Of a stretch of DNA of 64,000 bases, positions 13,290 to 24,405 are shown one piece after another. How positions within the stretch are numbered: the stretch's first letter is position 1; each line of letters begins with the position of its first letter. This DNA comes from Buxus sempervirens (taxonomy: Eukaryota > Streptophyta > Magnoliopsida > Buxales > Buxaceae). The stretch is taken from positions 46,944,602 to 47,008,601 of the forward strand of contig OX387185.1 in NCBI GenBank assembly GCA_947561395.2, in the 5' to 3' direction. A program made the position numbers and the translations under genes. The notes beneath the pieces are model-generated. The model worked only from the letters and a program-made list of their open reading frames with translations. It had not been told where the DNA came from and searched no databases.

Positions 13290-13760
13290 TTTCCTCAACA
13301 GAGGCTTTATTCATCTTATCAATAGATGTTAAGGAATTCGTATCTTACTGAAATATAAGTTTTTGAAATATTAGACGTTATTGAAAATAACTTTGAATTA
13401 TATTAGTGATTATTGCGATAAAAATATTGATTTTTGGCTTTTTTTCTATTTTTATTTTATAGTTTTGGCGTATATATAAATAATTTATAGTATTTTTCTT
13501 CACTAAAATATCTTTTTAAGAATTTATATGTTTTAATGTCATGGTTACTTGTAATACTTTTAAAGGATGTTATTGAAATTTAACTATTTATAAGCTTTAT
13601 TAATCTTTATCAATAGAGATGTAATAGTTGGCTTTATTCATCTTATCAATAGATCTTAAGGAATTCGAGTCTTATCCAAATATATGTTTTTTGAATTGAT
13701 AGACTTTATTAAAAATAACTTTAAATTATATTAGTGAATAAAAATATTATCTTTTGATTT
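13290..13760. repeat. Diverged local direct repeat
   Basis: A block beginning ttaaggaattcg (about 13330) and running through gaaaataactttgaattatat recurs about 340 bp later (from about 13667), clearly diverged. It is a degenerate internal duplication in the AT-rich part of the Helitron. Confidence 0.5.
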
Positions 13761-13936
13761 TTTTTTTGGTGGATAAAAATAATATCCTTTAACAGATATT
13801 ATTGAAATTTTATTAATTATAATGTTGTTTGAATTGACGTTATATCTTTAAAGGTTAAAAAGTATCCTATCACCAATTAATTAATATCAATACTTATACT
13901 AATATAAATATCTAAAATTTAGGATTTATCTATTTT

Positions 13937-14278
13937 TATTGATACCATAAAATTAAATTCTTTATCTATATATAGTTAGATCCTAATTTAATATTATCAC
14001 ATCAATATTGAAAAAAGAGTAGAAGCAATAAGAGAAAGATGAATTAAATACATGAGATAACAACAACACGCTAACACCTTTTAAAACACTAATCGTCCAA
14101 CACATATCATTTATTGATACCATGAAATTAAATTCTTTATCTATAGTTATATTCTAATTTAATATTATCACATAAATATTAAAAAAGAGTAAAAATAATA
14201 AGATAAAGATGAATTAAATACATGAGATGACAATAACATGCTAACACCTTTTAAAACACTAATCGTCAAACACATATG
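13937..14278. repeat. Tandem duplication, unit about 174 bp
   Basis: The unit starting ttattgataccat runs to cgtccaacacatat and is repeated immediately (second copy from 14111) with only scattered substitutions and a short indel. It is non-coding and AT-rich. Confidence 0.8.
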
Positions 14279-14615
14279 CATTAAGATACTAACCGAAAGA
14301 TAAAATGAATTGAACCACAAAAAAAAGGAAAAAAAAAATAACCGGTTGATCTTTATTTCTATTTGGAGATTTGAGATGCAGGATAGATTTTCTTGGAGAG
14401 TTAGGACATAAAGAAGACAAATTGCATCATTTTATTTATACATTTGGAAAGAGATAATGTTTGGAACATGACGTTTGGAGAAAACTATTCCAAAGATAAA
14501 TAAACTAACCAGAGATTTTTCATTTGTCTTCGGAGAGTTGGGACACAAAGATGCCAAAGGGAGTTAACGTTTGGATACAATGTTTAGAGATAATGTTTTG
14601 TTTAGCGATAAAGAA

Positions 14616-16014
14616 GAGGCCATTTGGTAACGTTTTTTTTAAAACCAGTTTGAAAACTAAAAACAGTTTCAACTGTTTTTGGATTTTTGAAAACAGATGA
14701 CAAGAAACTCGTTTGGTAACAATCACTGTTTTTTGGGTTTTTGAAAACAGGTGACAAGAAACCCGTTTGGTAACAATTGATAAAAAAAACGATTCAAGTT
14801 TTCAAAATCAACAAATATGCATTGCTATACAACCTGCAAGCCCAATGAACTAAAAAAATTTTGATATGAAAAAAAAAAAAAGAAATCAAAATTCCATTCC
14901 TTAAATTGTAAAAGATAAATCCCATCAACTTCTTCCCTAATTACATTCTAAGCAACAATAACAATTGCATAGTAAAATAGTAATTATAAAAATTTAAAAA
15001 GCTAACAACAATATTCTTAAAAACATAATTCTTCAAAATAAAGCATCAGTAGAATAGAAAAGTATTAGTATAGCCTAAAAACGTATAAGGATTGTCATAG
15101 TGTTGTGTAGGAGTTTAGGCATGGCCAGTAATTACTTCAATTTGACAATTATGACAGAAAGGAAAAAGGGATAAAGGGCCGGTCTTTTACCCCGAGATAG
15201 GAAAGGGCATGAAACATGTCCAGAAACTGTGGAGGCAGACGCAAAAGTACCATGAGAGACGGCAGCAAGCTGGCCACCTACCCTAGTTCCTGTGACGAGT
15301 GTCCAACACTCATAAATTTCAGTTTCGTGTACGACAAAGTATTGTAAAGAGAAGACCACTCCTTTCCGTGGGTAGATCTGAGCGCTTTTCCATCATCGTC
15401 GGTTCATGACGGTTGATAGGAAAAACTTTGATTCTTCCCTCAACACAAGCCTTCATTTGCTTCGTCTACTAAGTAGCCATAGCGGTGGAAATTGCCAAGC
15501 TTTGTCGAGGTTCTCGTCGAAGAAAAGGCATCGAAGGATCTCTCCAGGTGTCTTCGCTCCGAGTCAGTTAAAATGGGGTTGGAGAATTTCTGTTTGATCC
15601 TCCGACAAGGAATTGAGGAGGTTGGAGAAGGAAAATTAGGGCTTCAAAGTTGGAATGAGTTGCAGATTCAGGCCGTGGTGATGATTGCGAAGTCAATTAT
15701 TTTTGCTTTTCGATCTTTTTCAGGTATTTTATTTCGTTCTCGTGATGTTTAGAGGAGCGCTTGTTGCTTCTGTGCGAAGAAGAGAGACCCGAGGTTCCCT
15801 ATTGAAGTGGGAATAAATTAATTATTACAAAAATGCCATTTAAAAAAGCGGTTCATTGTTTTTAGAAATGAAAAAATTCGGTTTTTGAAAACGGGACTGT
15901 TTTTGAACCGTTTTTATAAAAAATAGTTCAAAAAATTTTTCAACCAAACATGTTTCCGATTTTTTGTTATCAAAAACCAAAAAACCGTGTTCAAATATGT
16001 TACCAAACACCCTC
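14616..16014. mobile_element. TIR DNA transposon (MULE- or hAT-like), possibly gene-carrying
   Basis: Inverted termini GAGGCCATTTGGTAACGT and, read inward from the right, GAGGGTGTTTGGTAACAT are followed on both sides by long T- and A-rich, gtttttgaaaac-like subterminal repeats (about 150 bp each). The central part at 15370-15780 is GC-richer and exon-like. No convincing 9-bp or 8-bp duplication was found, so the superfamily is unsure. Confidence 0.55.
15492..15724 (+). pseudogene. Exon-like captured fragment inside the TIR element
   Basis: An open frame (LENFCLILRQGIEEVGEG, then WNELQIQAVVMIAKSI) stays open into a donor-like ttcag|gtattt at 15724. Base composition differs from the AT-rich element around it, as in Pack-type elements that carry host exons. 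The parent gene is not recognised and the real reading frame is unproven. Confidence 0.35.
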
Positions 16015-16350
16015 GAAGATAACGGTTGGAAGTGAAAGGGGGTGGATATATGACGCTTGATAGTGGGCAGATGGTAAGGCCCTTTGGAAAAGGGCATTGA
16101 GGGGTAATATGAAAAAAAATGAAGGATAGCATGGAAAGTAAAAGTAGACAAACACTAAGTTCGTGTTTTTTTATAGTAGTAAAGATTGTAGAATAAGGTT
16201 AATGTAATCATAAGTGTATTTTGTACTATTTACAATTTATTAAATTAGTGTGTATATTCACATGATTTATTAAGTTTATTAAAATTAGAAAATAAACGAT
16301 TATTATTAAGCAACATATAATTTTGTTATTAAAAAGAAATAGAGAAGGGA

Positions 16351-16565
16351 TGGACTTGGGCTTAATAAAAATTTATAAGGCCGGGTGAGGACAATCACTC
16401 CTAGGCCCGACGTAGGGAGGCCAGGGCCCGGCATAAGTTGTGTTATATCAATTCGGTGGACTTGGGTTTAATAAAAATTTATAGGACTGAGCGTGGACAA
16501 GCACTCCTAGGCCCGATGTAGGGTGGCCGGGGCTTGGACCCGCATAAGTTGTGTTATATCAATTC
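16351..16565. repeat. Tandem duplication, unit about 106 bp
   Basis: The unit tggacttgggcttaataaa through gttgtgttatatcaattc occurs twice in a row (second copy from 16457). The copies differ at several sites and by a short insertion. GGCCC-rich; function unknown. Confidence 0.8.
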
Positions 16566-16750
16566 CTTACCACGACGAAAACCCAAGCCCGCCCATTCCC
16601 ACCCAGGCCCATGCACCCCCAAGAAAAAAAAACCATTTTTTACCACGTCAGCAACCAAATTTGGTGAGATAGAACGAGTAAAAGTAAAAGCAAGAAAATG
16701 AAAGAAGAAGGAAGATACAGGGCGGCCGAATCTGCTGATTTGGCTGAAGC

Positions 16751-17599
16751 TAGGCATGCGCGGCGGGCCGGCCCGGCACGCCTCAGGCGTGCTCGGGCGG
16801 GCCGCGGGCCAGCCGTGCCGCGGGCCCGCCTAAAACCCCAGCCCGGCGGGCCAGGTATTAAACTTGATTTTTTTTAAAAAAAAAAGAAAAATTCAAAAAA
16901 ATCACCAAAAAATCCAAAAAAATCATTAAAAAATTCTGAAAAATATTTTTATTATTCACAAAATTGTTTTATACATATTTAGATAGATTTTGCTCAAAAA
17001 AAATATAAATTACACCAATTAAAGATTTAAAGTAGTCTAATTAAAAACCATGGATTTAACAAATATATTTAATTAGAGATTTTATAACAGTTTTTTCGGC
17101 TTATTTATACTTAGTTATTTTCTTAGCTTTAAATGATTATATAAGAGTTTCAACAATCATGGAAATCCTTAATTTTTAGGTAAAATATTTTAATTATGAT
17201 ATTATTGTTTCAAGAAATCAATTTGTCCTGGTGGTTAAAGAGATAGGTTTTCAGCCTGTTGGGCAAGGTTCAAGTCTTGTTATTAACAATTTTTGGGTTA
17301 TTTAAATTAATTGGGCTTGCTGGCACGTGGGCCTGCCATTGGAGCGTGCCCAGCGGGCCCGCACGCGGGCCAGCCCGTCTGGGCGCGCGGGCCAGCCCGC
17401 TTAGGCACGCGCAGCCCGCGCCGTGCGCGGGCCCGGGCCAGCACGCGAGCCCGCGTGCCCTGGCGGGCCGTGCCCCCAGGGCCCTAGGCCCGGCACGGCA
17501 CGCCCCAGTGGGCGGGCCGTGCCGTGCCCGGGCCAGCCCAGGCACGTCACAGGCGTGCCGGGCCGTGCCGTGCTCGGCACGGCCCGTTGCTCATCCCTA
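16751..17599. mobile_element. hAT-type non-autonomous element 3 with very GC-rich ends
   Basis: Termini are TAGGCATGCGC and GCTCATCCCTA. The 8-bp flanks gctgaagc (16743-16750) and gctcaagc (17600-17607) match at 7 of 8. About 110 bp on the left and 280 bp on the right are packed with GGGCC, GGCCCG and CGTGCC repeats. The centre is AT-rich and holds a tRNA-like Pol III promoter. No transposase; the open frames in the GC-rich ends are composition artefacts. Confidence 0.85.
17224..17292 (+). repeat. tRNA-like segment inside hAT element 3
   Basis: A box-A-like TGGTGGTTAAAGA and a box-B-like GGTTCAAGTC lie about 35 nt apart. Between them an AGG/CCT stem encloses a seven-base loop with TTC at the anticodon place. 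No full acceptor stem was seen, so it is a tRNA-derived or tRNA-mimicking relic, not a functional tRNA gene. Confidence 0.45.
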
Positions 17600-17964
17600 G
17601 CTCAAGCCTATGGTCTAGGATTAGGAAAATTGGTTTTTAGTGATAATTTTTTAAAATAATTCAGATTCAGTCGATCAATTCTTAAAACTTGAGAATTAAT
17701 GATATTTTTTTAATATAATTGGATATTAGTGTCATTTTATTATTAATAAAGAATTTCTTCCAAAAAAAAAATATACCTTCAAAATACTTGGAAACTTTAC
17801 TTTTACGACGTTTTTATGAAATACTGATTTTCAATTAGTTTAAAAATATCATTAATTCTTAATTTTTAAGAAATTACCGACTGAATATGAATTATTTTGA
17901 AAAGTTTGGATTAAAAACCAATTTCCCCGTCTGAGATTCGTAGGATATCCGCCTATCTTTTGAT

Positions 17965-18379
17965 CACACCTGACGTCACATCATCTCTTAACGAAAGATT
18001 CCACGTAGTCACTTGGTCCTTATCATCACAAAGAAAAATCGAACACGTGTCTTAGAAAAATCTTGCATTAGTATACTAGTGCAGTTCCTGATCCGACCAA
18101 TAAGGATCCAGGAGGTGAGGTGGCGGGATAAGAACCGCAAATGGGCTCCGACGCATTTCTCTCTTCGTGCTTATCCTCGTCTACTCCTCCGGACAAGCCC
18201 ACGTGTCGCTCAATAAAAGCGGAATGACGACCTCATCATCTATTCGTACAAGTCAAACGAACAACCAATCAGGACAATAGAGTTTCACTAGACGACAAAA
18301 GAACACCCTCCTCTTAATTTTATTATAAACCCTTCACACTTCTCCATTCCAACCTTATATCCTTTTGAAGAATTTCAAA
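17965..18379 (+). promoter_or_regulatory. Promoter region of the NAP-type NAC gene
   Basis: A TATA box (TATAAA, 18324-18329) lies 51 bp before the start codon. Upstream are a TGACGTCA (17971-17978) and two ACGT-core CACGTG boxes (18044-18049 and 18200-18205). Such ABRE/G-box and TGACG elements are bound by bZIP factors in abscisic-acid and stress responses, which fits the senescence and ABA role of NAP-type NAC genes. The regulatory reading is inference. Confidence 0.6.
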
Positions 18380-19395
18380 ATGGAGGGAAGTAATGTTAAG
18401 ATCTCTCAGCTTCCTCCTGGCTTCAGATTCCACCCAACTGATGAAGAACTGATCACGCATTATCTTCTGAATCAAGCACAATCCAGGCCTTGTCCTGTCT
18501 CCATAATCCCAGAAATCGATATTTACAAGGTCGATCCATGGGAGTTGCCTGGTTTGTGCTTCAAAACACTTAATTAATTACTTGTTGGGTTTTTAGTTTT
18601 TAAAAACTACTGATGGTTTCATTGTTTGGAATTGATTCTGGGTTGCAGTAAACGCAGAGCTTGGCCTTGGGGAGAACGAATGGTATTTCTTTAGCCCAAG
18701 AGAACGGAAATACCCAAATGGGGTGCGACCGAATCGAGCCGCCGTGTCGGGTTACTGGAAAGCTACAGGCACAGATAAGGCAATCCACAGTGGGTCTAAG
18801 TGCGTGGGGGTGAAGAAGGCTCTTGTCTTTTATAAGGGTCGGCCTCCCAAGGGCACCAAGACGGATTGGATCATGCACGAATATCGCTTGGGAAATTCAG
18901 GAACAAATACTAAAAAGCAGAAATATGGGACGTCCATGACAGTAAGCTTAAACTGTTGCCTCCATAACCAAATCGGTGGCATGATCATTAACCTTACATT
19001 AAGAATATCTTTGTGCATTTCAGTTGGACGATTGGGTTCTCTGCAGAATCTACAAGAAGAGGCATTTGGTGAGCGTTGTGGAGGAGAAGGAAGAAGATTC
19101 ATGCTTGCAAGTTCCTACAGTGACGACCGGTGGACGTTCGAGTGATCAGCAGCAAAGCTTGATGTTTCCGAGGACGGTTTCGCTATCTTATCTGTTGGAA
19201 CTGGAGTACTTTTCGAGTTCTAACGTTTTAAGTGATACTTCATTAATGAATTCTACGATTGGGTTTCAAACGTCGAGAAAGGACATGGAGAAAATACAGC
19301 CAGACAACATGTTTAATTCGACAAAACTAGTTACAGAGATGTCAACCCAGCACTTGAATTTATGTGATCTGGGTGTGTTTAAACATGAGAATTGA
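18380..19395 (+). CDS. NAC-domain transcription factor, NAP/NAC029-like
   Basis: Plant-specific DNA-binding transcription factor. Exons 18380-18551, 18649-18941 and 19024-19395 give 278 residues with phases 1 and 0. The NAC domain fills residues 8 to about 165. Subdomain A is [16 protein letters not shown] covers [17 protein letters not shown] contains [17 protein letters not shown] and [11 protein letters not shown] has [17 protein letters not shown] and [10 protein letters not shown], and E is [12 protein letters not shown]. The intron positions are those usual in NAC genes. The wording of B-D matches the NAP (ANAC029) subfamily, known for leaf senescence and ABA signalling. The C-terminal half is short, rich in Ser and Thr, and would be the activation region. 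ATG 18380 was chosen because the family starts 6-10 residues before LPPGF. The clade call is less certain than the family. Confidence 0.92.
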
Positions 19396-19822
19396 CGGGT
19401 TTGTCACCAACAACTGGAATGTTTAAAAAGCGCTCAAAGACTTGATCACAGTTCCTAGGAAAAATATCACTACCAAATACCAACTATTTAGTTAGGAGTT
19501 TGCAAAGTTTTCATTTGTTTCTGTGTTTGCAATTTGCACTCGTCAATACACAATTCAAATTGATAATAGTATTTTTAAGACAAGAAGGGTGCACGTCGTG
19601 GAAGGGAACAGTTTCAAAATTGATTGTTCGGTTTTAGAAGATTTGAGGGAGTTTTGACTATTCTATCTTTCTAATCTTAACGTTGTTGAGTAAGGGTTTG
19701 TGGAAAGTTGGACGTTTTATTTGACACGCTTCCCGAGGTACCTTCTCGCATTAAATATAGCATAGAAGTATAGATGGATTGGGTGTGGACTTTGGATGCT
19801 TAAGCCCAGAGCAACATCTGCC

Positions 19823-20125
19823 AAGAATTGGTCTCAATTAATACTAGAACATATTCAGATGGGTCCATGAGAAATCAGCCCAAGTCAAAAAATAAAAAAA
19901 AGAGAGAAATCAACCCAAATCAAAGCTACATCAAACAGCTTGTTGGACAATGATGGGTGGGGCAGCCTATGTATCCTCTTTTATTGGTTATAAGAATTGG
20001 TCTCAATTAATACTGTAACATATTCGGATGGGTCCATCAGAAGTCAGCCCAAATCAAAGCTACATCAAACAGCTTGTTGGACAATGATGGGTGGGGCAGC
20101 CTCTGTACCTCTTTTATTGGTTGGC
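19823..20125. repeat. Tandem duplication, unit about 169 bp
   Basis: aagaattggtctcaattaat through gggtggggcagcct is present twice in direct repeat (from 19823 and from 19992). Copy 1 has an A-rich insertion that copy 2 lacks. It lies just downstream of the NAC gene and is non-coding. Confidence 0.8.
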
Positions 20126-20466
20126 CCAATGCTAAGGCCCCATCATCTAATAATGGTTTCTTTCACTGATTGGCGACCCTAGCTAGCTAGCTAAGAACAT
20201 CAATTCATTATGCCATTCGTGGACAAGAAAAAGACATGCAAATTACTTTCAAGTCTTCTACAAATGAGAAAGTCTATGTGCTCAAAACTTTGAAATTGCA
20301 AACTTTATTCACAATAGAGTCATACTCACACTATGTGTAGAGCATTTTTCAAGACTGTGATATGATATGCCATCCACTGAGTAATCAAATTAAGCCCCAT
20401 TTGAAAACTTTGACAGGAATGGCAAGTTCAGTAAAACCAAACTACCTTGTAATTGCAAAATTTGTT

Positions 20467-20601
20467 ACAAATGCACGTATTATACGATATTTAATGCGGA
20501 TTATTGCGTTTACGCATGTCTAATACTTAATATCGGTTAACTCGATTACGTATTGGTAGGTGATGATGCACGATATATTGGCGTATTATACGTGCATTTG
20601 T
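20467..20601. mobile_element. Short foldback/MITE-like inverted repeat (135 bp)
   Basis: acaaatgcacgtattatacg at the left end and its inverse at the right end match at 18 of 20 positions. The middle also has GATATT/AATATC-like partial symmetry. No target duplication could be called, so family is unknown. Confidence 0.55.
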
Positions 20602-21834
20602 CTCACAATTAACATAATATTGCCAATTAGTGTATTGGCTTCTTATTAGGCTTATAGTGACAGAAATATCCAAAATCATACAAGTTCATTAATAAGAAAA
20701 TTCTAAAAATATGATTTGCTTACTGGTTGTCTCTCTTCTTTCTCAACAGTTTTAATTAGTGAGTGTGTGGGAGAGAGAGAGATATTTGGAAGATAACATG
20801 CATCAAAGAAGAAGATCATGCAATGGATCTGGTCTTCGATCTTGCATCAAATAAAAGACGAATTGGGACCGCTATAGCTATAGGCTATAGCTAGTTTCAA
20901 GGGTTGGCAACTCTCATGCTCAAAATATAGTACCCCAAGAGAATAAAAAGATAGCTAGAAAGAGAAGCGAGAGGAAGGAATTAAGCAGCTAATAAACTGA
21001 TTACACGTGTTGATGCAATCCCAATCAAATTTTCGGTGGAGATGATGAAGACATTGATGGGGTATTGATTGCTTGATTGTGCTTTGATCTCTATTGAACT
21101 TTAGCTCCTTTCATTAAAAAAGTGGAAGAAAAGAATTGACACGTGTGACCATGAATTTAGGGCGTGTGTAATGGACCATACCATAACATAGCCATGATGT
21201 TGTCCGGTTATACCAAAAATGGAAAGATTATCTACTAAGGATTGCCATAAATGGTATGTGCGTGCATGGTGAGGATGGAGTTCGTGTCACATTAATAGCA
21301 AACATCATATTCCACATCCTTTCTTTGTGAGGAAAGGAGGAATGACGCTAATTGCACTACATTCTCCATGTTCCGTCTACGTCGACGCTTGGAAAGTCAT
21401 GTGAAAAAACAAGGGTCTTACATAAAAGAAGGAATTAAGGATGAGATTGAAACCAAATAAGGAATTGAGAAAGTTTTATTTCCTTCTTTTTTTTCTTTGA
21501 TATAATTTTTTGGTTGAAGTAAAATCTTTGCAATGTTAGGTGTGTGATGTCTCTTGTCACACCAATCAAATGGCGCCATGCATAGTGGGACATATGCATG
21601 TAATTGTTTCTTGGTAGACAAAGAACCCGCACAATGGCAAGCAAGTGTTTAGAACTCAACCATTTGTGTATATCTCCCAGTAGCACATGATTGGACTCAA
21701 AAAATTTGTAAGCTAGCTAAGATAAAAAGCAATATAAACCCTTTTTTTTTTTTAACTTATATATTAAAATTACTAGTTCACATCACTTATGATGCTTGCT
21801 ATGGCACCGATCATGTGAGGATTCTTAGCCATTG
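20602..21834. other. Intergenic stretch, nothing recognised
   Basis: AT-rich sequence between the foldback element and the CACTA element. It holds a short GA run near 20775, a T run near 21741 and scattered short frames with no family resemblance. I see no gene here. Confidence 0.6.
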
Positions 21835-23207
21835 CACTACAAAAATGAAGAGAATTAGCGGCACCTTTTAGCGGCGGTAACCTAATTCCCGCCTCTAAAG
21901 GCACTATTACCGGCGGTAAAAGCACTTTCCGCCCCTAAAAATTCTTTCACCATTTTTTTCGCGCGGAAATTTTATGGCGCGCATTTTTTTAGCGCGAAAT
22001 AGCCTTTAGCGGCGGTAAGTACCGCCGCTATAGTACATTTTACCGGCGGAAACATATCTACCGCCGGTAACAAGTTGGCGGGAAGGTCCTGCCAATAAAA
22101 GTGTTATTACCGGCGGACTGCTACCGCCGGTAATAACACTTTTAGAGGCGGTAAGCTCATTACCGCCCCGAAAAGCCATATATTAGAGGCGGTATATGCC
22201 TTGCCGCCGTTAAAAGACCCTTTAGGGGCGGTAAGCCAATTACCGCCCCTAAAAGCGGGTTTTTCAGAGGCGGTATTGTCTTTACCGCCTCAGAAGAGAC
22301 GTTTTAGCGGCGGTAATATCCTTACCGCCGCTAAAAGTCCATTTTACGGGCTCTGAATCGCTTACCGTCGTAAAGAAATTTGTTGTGGGTGAAATAGTGT
22401 GCAAGTTTTACCGGCGGTTTTGAGAACCGCCGGTAAAACCCTGTTTTCACGTCCTTTACCGGCGGCTTAACCGCCGGTAAAGGACTTTTTTCATTTTTAA
22501 AAAAAAGCTCGATTGTTACTGTGTTGGACCTTTAGAGGCGGTATCTACAGCCGCTAAAACTCAATTTTTAGAGGCGGTAAACCAATTACTGCCCCTAAAA
22601 ATGTGTTTTCAGAGGCGGTACTGTCCTTACCGCCCCAGAAGAGATGTTTTAGCGGCGGTAATCTCTTTACCGCCCTTAAAAGTCCCTTTTAGCCCCTAAA
22701 AGGGACTTTTACCGCCCTTAAAAGTCCCTTTTAGGGGCTCTCTCTGGCTAAACCGCCGGTAAAGGATTTTTTTCATTTTTTTTAAAAAACTCGACTGCTA
22801 TTGTGTTGGACCTTTAGAGGCGGTATCTAGCGCCGCGAAAACTACATTTTTAGGGGCGGTAAGTTATGTACCGCCCCTAAAAGCCGGTTTTCAGAGGCGG
22901 TAATATCTTTACCGCCCCAAAAAAATGTAGTTTTAGCGGCGGTAAACGTATTACCGCCGCTAAAAGACATTTATTAAAAAACCATAAATTACTTTTAGCG
23001 GCAGTAAGCAAGGTACCGCCGCTAAAAGACCATTTCTAATTATACAAGCGGGACTTTTCCCCGCGTTTCAATTTTGAATGTACATTTAGGGGCGGTTATT
23101 ATCGCCGCTAAAAGTTTAAGCGCGATTTTCAAATTCAATTCAACTCGTGGGCGCGGAAATGTAAGGTTTAGCGGCGGTAATCTATGTGCCGCCGCTAAAA
23201 CTCCACT

Positions 23208-23222
23208 CTATAAAAACCCGCC
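23208..23222 (+). promoter_or_regulatory. Possible relic promoter inside the CACTA element
   Basis: CTCTATAAAAACCCG is a good TATA-box context, followed by about 50 bp of leader-like sequence and then the TC tract. In an autonomous relative this could be the transposase or passenger promoter. That is inference; no gene follows it here. Confidence 0.3.
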
Positions 23223-23268
23223 GAATCTCTTCTTTTCTTCAAGGTATGTTTTCTTTCTCTTCAACTTT

Positions 23269-23276
23269 TCTCTCTA

Positions 23277-23338
<62 letters not shown>

Positions 23339-23433
23339 TCTATCTCTCTTTCTCTCCCTCTCCATCTCTCTCTCTCTCTCTTTCTTTCCCTCTCTACTTC
23401 TCTCTCTCTCTCTCTTTCTCTCCCTCTCTACTT

Positions 23434-23507
<74 letters not shown>

Positions 23508-23560
23508 CCTCTCCATCTCTCTCTCTCTTTCTCTCCTTCTCTATCTCTCTCTCCCCTCTC
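23269..23560 (+). repeat. Long (TC)n microsatellite
   Basis: About 290 bp of nearly pure CT dinucleotides with a few ccat, ctac and ttct interruptions that themselves recur, showing internal slippage or duplication. It lies within the CACTA element. Ser/Leu frames over it are artefacts. Confidence 0.97.
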
Positions 23561-24167
23561 GGTTATGCTGCTGAAGGAAAGCAGCAAATTTTTTTTATTT
23601 TTTAATATGATTTTTAGCGGCGGTATTTCCCGCCGCTAAAAACATGATCTCATTTTTTTTATTTTTTAAAATGAGTTTTAGCGGCGGGAAATACCGCCGC
23701 TAAAAGCCGGAAATACCGCCGGTAATGAGTGATAACAATAGCGGCGGTAATCGACCGCCGGTAATGAATGGGCAATAGCGGCGGGAACGTACCGCCGGTA
23801 ATGAGTGATACCAATAGAGGCGGTAATCTACCGCCGGTAATGAATGGGCAATAGCGGCGGGAACGTTACCGCCGCTAATGAGTGAGCAATAGCGGCGGTA
23901 AGTTTTTTACCGCCGCTAAAAGCTTTAGTGACGGCATCTTTTACGGCAAGACTAGTTACCGCCGGAAATGTTTTTAGCGGCGGTAATTGTTGTTTTAGCG
24001 GCGGTATCTTACCGCCGCTAAAAGTGTCCTTTTTTGTAGTGTTGTGAAAATAAGTTATTGGTTAGTGTCTGTCCGATTCCAAAGGTTTGAATGTTTCTGT
24101 TCTCTATGGTTTGTATTCATCCAATATAGGTTTTTTGGATAGGAGTACCTTTGTAATGGGGGCATCA

Positions 24168-24378
24168 TCTATACTAATAATAAAGAGAAGAGGGGAGAAT
24201 ATTCCCCTCAGATTCTGGCCCCCTCTTTTTTTCTTTCCAAATATTGCTCTCTCTAAACAAAACAATTAATCCCCAACTATACCACTATTGCTCTTCTCAT
24301 GTTCAAATTTAAACATATTGTAACTACTTATTTAGAGTGAGCTGTTTATCTAAGTGAGCCCCACAAATATGCTACTAG
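24168..24378 (+). mobile_element. Small Helitron-like element candidate
   Basis: A|TCTATACTAATAATAAAG at 24168 resembles a plant Helitron 5' end and closely matches the minus-strand end at 30421 for over 40 bp, including GAAGAGGGGAGAATATT. A CTAG|T follows at 24375-24378. I do not see a good 3' hairpin, so the right boundary is weak. Confidence 0.35.
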
Positions 24379-24405
24379 TAGAAGGTCTTTTTTTTTTTTA
24401 ATTAA

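Larger units (their letters stand above)
13138..16185 (-). mobile_element. Non-autonomous Helitron candidate, 3.0 kb, minus strand
   Basis: The minus-strand 5' end A|TCTTTACTACTATAAA starts at 16185. The 3' end CTAG|T lies at 13141-13138, preceded by a CACGTG-centred palindromic stretch. The 5' end resembles that of the neighbour at 13067 and both face the same way, so they look like one family. Inside are a local tandem duplication and a TIR element at 14616-16014. No Rep or helicase coding sequence is present. Confidence 0.55.
21835..24041. mobile_element. Non-autonomous CACTA (En/Spm) transposon made of hairpin repeats
   Basis: The left end CACTACAAAAATG and the right end TTTTTTGTAGTG are inverted CACTA termini, and the flanking trinucleotide ttg occurs at 21832-21834 and 24042-24044, the expected 3-bp duplication. 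The 2,207-bp interior carries dozens of GCGGTAA/TTACCGC motifs. Instead of sitting only near the ends, they fill the element and mostly pair as local hairpins, for example a 20-bp perfect stem at 22097-22116/22124-22143 and 15-bp stems at 22405-22419/22425-22439 and 22451-22465/22471-22485. A long TC microsatellite interrupts the array. No transposase coding sequence remains. Confidence 0.92.

Noticed and set aside
17259-17659. Pro/Ala/Gly-rich open frames of about 70-110 codons
   Set aside because: They arise from GGGCC-type subterminal repeats of a hAT element and read equally well on both strands.
23074-23605. Long Ser/Leu-rich and Arg/Glu-rich open frames over the TC tract
   Set aside because: They are the translation of a microsatellite inside a CACTA element, present on both strands, with no domain or start context.
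22000-24000. Repeats with regular motifs considered as a CRISPR-like array
   Set aside because: Plant DNA, motifs are inverted pairs of variable spacing, and the interval is bounded by CACTA ends with a 3-bp duplication.
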